Shown here piece after piece: positions 4,651 through 7,551 of a stretch of 7,551 nt of DNA (its first letter is position 1; the number at the start of each line of letters is the position of its first letter). The notes beneath the pieces are model-generated. The model had not been told where the DNA came from and made no database searches. It was given only the letters and a program-made list of their open reading frames with translations. The position numbers and the translations under genes were made by a program. This stretch comes from Bacteroides sp. CAG:1076 (GTDB lineage: Bacteria > Bacteroidota > Bacteroidia > Bacteroidales > Bacteroidaceae). The stretch is taken from positions 1 through 7,551 of the forward strand of contig HF993234.1 of the NCBI GenBank assembly GCA_000436795.1, in the 5' to 3' direction.

Positions 4651-7010
4651 CGTTTAACCATATCAAGTTGAGTAATCTTATACGCAGGTTTCATCGCATC
4701 GTGCACTTTTACCTTCTGGGCTTTAGCCACCTTTTGAGATACCGTGCAACGAACATCAGCAGAAGAAGCTGCTGCCATCCACTGATATGTACCTTTGGCT
4801 AGTTCCCAAGAACAGCTCTTTTCATTGAAGGAAGCCATATCCATCAGATTCCACGACAATGTCACTACTTCCGATTCACCCGGCTGCAAGAGTTTTGTCT
4901 TTGCAAACGCCCTTAATTCTTTAGCTGGTTTTTCCAATCCGCCTGCCGGAGCCTTGACATAAAGCTGGACAGACTCCTTGCCGGCACAGTTGCCTGTATT
5001 CTTTACCGATACTTTCATCTCACACTTGTCGCCATTAATACCTGATGATACGACATCGAAACTGAAGGTTGTATACGACAAACCGTGACCAAACGGATAA
5101 GAAACTTCCTTACCGAAAGTATCGAAATAGCGATAACCTACATAAATACCTTCTTCATAGTTCGTGTAATCCACATTGCGAACGGCCTCTTTAGGCTTTT
5201 CTTCCTTTTTCTCTTTCGACTCGAAGTTCATGCTGCTTCCCATTGCAAACGACGGCATTTTAAACTCATAGTCATACGGGAAATTAGCGTCAGACGGTGC
5301 ATCTCCATATTTTACGGCGAACGTCATCGGCAGATGTCCTGAAGGATTTACCTTACCTGTCAGTACATCGGCTACACTGTTTCCGACTTCCTGACCGGGC
5401 TGGAAAGCACAGATTACAGCATCGACTGTATTCTTCCAAGAAGCAGTTTCTACCGGACTACAAATATTCAGGATAACAATTACCTTTTTGCCGGCAGCAT
5501 GATAAGCCTCAGTCACCTGCTTGATAAGGGCTGTTTCGTTGTCTTTCAAATAGAATTCTTCTACCCGTCTGTCGGAAGCCTCACCACTGGTACGTCCTAA
5601 GGTAAGAATAGCCACATCATTACTCTTGACCTGAGCAGCCAGTTCTTCAGCTGTAGGGACAAATTCTTCTGCACGCTTCAGCGGAGTAAGAGAGAAAGGA
5701 GGTCTGCCTTTCGGATAAAGACGTTTCTGCTCATCGGCCAGATGTTTCTTGTATTTCTTTATCAGATTCGCATCAACAGTATATCCGGCATTACGCATAC
5801 CTTCCACCATGGAAACGCAATAATAGCCAACACCTGTACTTCCAAATCCCATACCGGCAGGAACCATATCGTACGATGTCGTTCCATACAAAGCTACATT
5901 CTTGATATTGACAGCCAAAGGTAAAGCGCTCTGGTTATCCAATAAGACAATACCCTCTGCACCTATGGTACGGTCTACCTGGGCATGAGCCTTCAGGTTT
6001 GTTTCGTTGGCATATTTATAATTATCAAACGTATGGCATTTCACCACCATTTCCAATATTCGTTTTACGTTACGATTCAAAACCGCCTCATCCAGCGTGC
6101 CATTCTGTACGGCTTCCAGAATAGCCTTATACTGACGATCTTGTCCGGGCTGTAGCATATCATTTCCCGCCTTCATCGAAGTCACGGCATCAGTTCCCGC
6201 ATTCCAGTCAGACATAACCATACCCTTGAATCCCCATTCGTCACGGAGAATGTATTCCGTCAAGTCTATATCTTCACATGTATACTTACCATTAACTTTA
6301 TTGTAAGATGTCATAATACTCCATGGTTGAGACTCTTTGACAGCTATTTCAAATCCTTTCAGGTAAAGTTCACGTAACGGACGCTGGGCAACTCTCGAAT
6401 CGTTGTTGTTACGATTGGTTTCCTGATTATTCACAGCGAAATGTTTCAGACAGGTACCTGTACCCTGGCTCTGTACTCCATTGATATATCCGGCAGCTAT
6501 CTTTCCCGTCACAACAGGATCTTCAGAACAATATTCATGGTTACGACCGCACAAAGCATTACGCATCAAATTTGCACCTGGTGCCAATAACACATCCATT
6601 CCGTAATCTTTCACTTCCTCTCCCAATGCAGCTCCAACTTGAAACGCAGCATTCGGATCGAATGTAGCAGCTACGGTCGTACCCGAAGGAAATTCAGTTG
6701 CATAATAAAAATGACTATCGAAATCACGCTTTACAGCCATGGCCAACCGATGTGGTCCGTCTGCCAGATAAACCGAAGGAATACCTAACCGAGGGATATC
6801 GTATGTACGTCCTGCTGTACCGGGAAACTTGACATCATCTCCCATCGACATACCACAACCAATTACCATGTGTACTTTTTCTTCCAAAGTCATCTGACCG
6901 ATAACTTCATCAATGTTGCTGGCATTCAATTTCACCTGTCCCTGTACAGTAGAAGTCACCATACATAAAGCAGCGATTCCAACGCCTACCATTCGAATAA
7001 CGTTTCTCAT
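4647..7010 (-). CDS. Secreted glycoside hydrolase family 3 beta-glycosidase, probably beta-glucosidase
   Basis: This 787-residue GH3 enzyme is expected to cleave non-reducing terminal beta-linked sugars, most likely glucose, by a retaining mechanism. A signal peptide is present (residues 1 to about 24, ending VQG). The N-terminal TIM-barrel domain (about 35-320) holds LADGPH (82-87), LKHFAVNNQE (188-197) and the nucleophile Asp268 in MVMSDWNAG. The alpha/beta sandwich domain (about 350-600) has the probable acid/base Glu477 in SGEASDR. YPFGHGLSYTTF (638-649) leads into the fibronectin-III-like domain (about 665-740). A short Lys/Glu-rich insert (about 598-609) lies just before that junction. 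All catalytic residues are present. It is the first gene of the unit and overlaps the esterase start by 4 bp. Beta-xylosidase or a broader specificity cannot be excluded. Confidence 0.92.
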   Translation of the reverse strand: MRNVIRMVGVGIAALCMVTSTVQGQVKLNASNIDEVIGQMTLEEKVHMVIGCGMSMGDDVKFPGTAGRTYDIPRLGIPSVYLADGPHRLAMAVKRDFDSHFYYATEFPSGTTVAATFDPNAAFQVGAALGEEVKDYGMDVLLAPGANLMRNALCGRNHEYCSEDPVVTGKIAAGYINGVQSQGTGTCLKHFAVNNQETNRNNNDSRVAQRPLRELYLKGFEIAVKESQPWSIMTSYNKVNGKYTCEDIDLTEYILRDEWGFKGMVMSDWNAGTDAVTSMKAGNDMLQPGQDRQYKAILEAVQNGTLDEAVLNRNVKRILEMVVKCHTFDNYKYANETNLKAHAQVDRTIGAEGIVLLDNQSALPLAVNIKNVALYGTTSYDMVPAGMGFGSTGVGYYCVSMVEGMRNAGYTVDANLIKKYKKHLADEQKRLYPKGRPPFSLTPLKRAEEFVPTAEELAAQVKSNDVAILTLGRTSGEASDRRVEEFYLKDNETALIKQVTEAYHAAGKKVIVILNICSPVETASWKNTVDAVICAFQPGQEVGNSVADVLTGKVNPSGHLPMTFAVKYGDAPSDANFPYDYEFKMPSFAMGSSMNFESKEKKEEKPKEAVRNVDYTNYEEGIYVGYRYFDTFGKEVSYPFGHGLSYTTFSFDVVSSGINGDKCEMKVSVKNTGNCAGKESVQLYVKAPAGGLEKPAKELRAFAKTKLLQPGESEVVTLSWNLMDMASFNEKSCSWELAKGTYQWMAAASSADVRCTVSQKVAKAQKVKVHDAMKPAYKITQLDMVKR

Positions 7011-7130
7011 TTTTGTAATAGATTTAATTTTATTTCATACAATTAAGTGCCACCTTCCCAAAACACATTTCTATCTCACTATTTTCATGCTTTTTGAAAA
7101 GAAAGAATACAGCATACCAATTCTACTATG

Positions 7131-7138
7131 TAAAAGTA
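7131..7138 (-). promoter_or_regulatory. Candidate weak -7 box for the GH3-esterase operon
   Basis: TACTTTTA on the minus strand differs from TAnnTTTG only at the last base. No perfect TAnnTTTG occurs between 7011 and 7293 on this strand, so the promoter is probably activator-dependent. Use of this box would give a leader of roughly 115 nt. The nearest heptamer of the upstream array would fall about where the -33 element sits. The placement is tentative. Confidence 0.3.
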
Positions 7139-7149
7139 CCACAAACTAT

Positions 7150-7239
7150 CGGCAAATATTATCTCATTTGTACAAAAAACTAATACACACGTTCAAAACA
7201 ATTGGTCTATTTGTTCAAATATTGTCCTATATATTCAAA
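7150..7239. repeat. Array of five GTTCAAA-like heptamers spaced 20-22 bp
   Basis: On the plus strand CGGCAAA (7150), GTACAAA (7170), GTTCAAA (7191), GTTCAAA (7213) and ATTCAAA (7233) recur at steps of 20, 21, 22 and 20 bp, about two helical turns. On the minus strand, toward the GH3 gene, they read TTTGNNN, and the flanks of some copies are also alike (GAATATATAGGACAA versus GAACAAATAGACCAA). Two copies sit in TTTG-NN-CAAA dyads (7167-7176 and 7210-7219). The pattern would fit direct-repeat sites for an AraC-type DNA-binding domain, as found in hybrid two-component regulators of Bacteroides glycan loci, but no regulator gene is present and AT-rich DNA can mimic such motifs. Confidence 0.45.
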
Positions 7240-7293
7240 ATAAGGTGTACAGATAATCCTTATTACAATTTATTTCAGACTTTTATAAAAATA

Positions 7294-7334
7294 GCCTCTC
7301 GCCTTTCCATAAACTAAGGATGAAAACGAGAGGC
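7294..7334 (-). terminator. Intrinsic terminator of the upstream beta-propeller gene
   Basis: GCCTCTCG (7294-7301) and CGAGAGGC (7327-7334) form a perfect 8-bp GC-rich stem. Inside the 25-base loop CCTT 7302-7305 can pair with AAGG 7316-7319. On the minus strand the stem is followed at once by TATTTTTAT, a U-tract, and it lies 16 bp after the TAA of the partial gene. This separates that gene from the GH3-esterase unit. Confidence 0.8.
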
Positions 7335-7350
7335 ATAATAAAAATGAGTC

Positions 7351-7551
7351 TTACTCTGCTACAATAACAACACGACTGGCTGGTAAGTCGGGAATATAAA
7401 TCTTTCCTTCAGAAACAGTAATATCAGCTGGACCTGACAAATCTTTTTCTAAAGATATCTCAAATGGAGATAAGTTACCAGTATGCAAATCTACACGGCT
7501 AAGTCCTGCCGGAGTCCAGTTCGTAACATAAAGTGAGTTACCATCGGAAGA
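7351..7551 (-). CDS. C-terminal part of a beta-propeller (SMP-30/NHL/YncE-like) protein, partial
   Basis: The last 66 codons of a minus-strand gene end at TAA 7351-7353; the rest lies beyond the window. The translation holds two propeller-blade-like repeats: 'SSDGNSLYVTNW', then 'GLSRVDLHTGNLSPF', then 'LSGPADITVSEGKIYIPDL', then 'SRVVIVAE'. The GPADI-x(4)-G-x-IYIPD-x(4)-RVVIV pattern is typical of SMP-30/gluconolactonase, NHL and YncE-like six- or seven-bladed propellers, with the final strand closing the ring. Such proteins can be lactonases, quinoprotein-like enzymes or binding proteins, and the fragment cannot tell these apart. It is on the same strand as the GH3-esterase unit but separated from it by a clear terminator and about 340 bp, so it belongs to a different transcript. 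Confidence 0.7.
   Translation of the reverse strand, partial: SSDGNSLYVTNWTPAGLSRVDLHTGNLSPFEISLEKDLSGPADITVSEGKIYIPDLPASRVVIVAE

Larger units (their letters stand above)
7011..7293. other. Upstream regulatory region of the GH3-esterase operon
   Basis: This AT-rich non-coding stretch lies between the GH3 start and the terminator of the upstream minus-strand gene. Reading toward the GH3 gene it holds the phased GTTCAAA-like array (7150-7239), a weak candidate -7 box (7131-7138) and a long leader without a clear Shine-Dalgarno sequence, as is common in Bacteroides. The plus-strand frame across it has no protein-like features. Confidence 0.6.

Noticed and set aside
7150..7239. CRISPR array
   Set aside because: The repeated units are 7 bp with diverged sequence and about 14-bp gaps, far from CRISPR repeat and spacer lengths, and there are no cas genes.
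6913..7317. 134-codon plus-strand frame crossing the GH3 start and its upstream region
   Set aside because: It is antisense to the GH3 N-terminus and then runs through AT-rich regulatory DNA and a terminator; its composition reflects base bias only.

Overview
The window looks like chromosomal DNA of a gut Bacteroidales, most likely Bacteroides or Phocaeicola. Supporting signs are AT-rich intergenic regions, two exact TATCTTTG promoter boxes that fit the Bacteroides -7 consensus TAnnTTTG, a short Bacteroidetes-type QueD followed by QueE, and a secreted GH3 glycosidase paired with a type-B carboxylesterase. This is a judgement from motifs and protein style. No database search was possible.

Layout. 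Positions 1-113 are the 3' end of an IS256/Mutator-type transposase gene, cut off exactly where a 48-bp near-perfect palindrome (112-159) begins. The palindrome resembles two insertion-sequence ends joined almost back to back. A non-coding stretch follows, with a second inverted repeat (359-413) built from tandem TTTGCAGCCCA units. A minus-strand pair comes next: a DUF3592-like two-helix membrane protein (1264-1716) and, 6 bp downstream, a secreted M48 zinc metalloprotease (445-1257). A divergent intergenic region (1717-2029) carries the promoter of this pair and, facing the other way, the promoter of queD-queE (2030-2894). Those two genes make 6-carboxytetrahydropterin and 7-carboxy-7-deazaguanine for queuosine synthesis and overlap by 14 bp. 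A 13-bp stem hairpin (3014-3059) lies between queE and the convergent glycan genes.

The second half is a minus-strand transcription unit. It holds a 787-residue GH3 beta-glycosidase (4647-7010) and a 468-residue carboxylesterase (3244-4650), joined by an ATGA stop/start overlap. Both have signal peptides, so together they probably deacylate and deglycosylate a decorated plant glycoside or oligosaccharide outside the cytoplasm. No SusC/SusD pair, regulator or transporter is present, so this is at most a fragment of a polysaccharide utilization locus. Upstream of the GH3 gene are five heptamers resembling GTTCAAA, spaced 20-22 bp apart, a possible array of activator sites. Beyond a clear intrinsic terminator (7294-7334) the window ends inside a minus-strand gene whose last 66 residues look like a beta-propeller.

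I found no convincing new multi-gene system. The best leads are the helically phased repeat array before the GH3-esterase operon, the two unusual inverted repeats at the left end, and the uncharacterised DUF3592-M48 pair.
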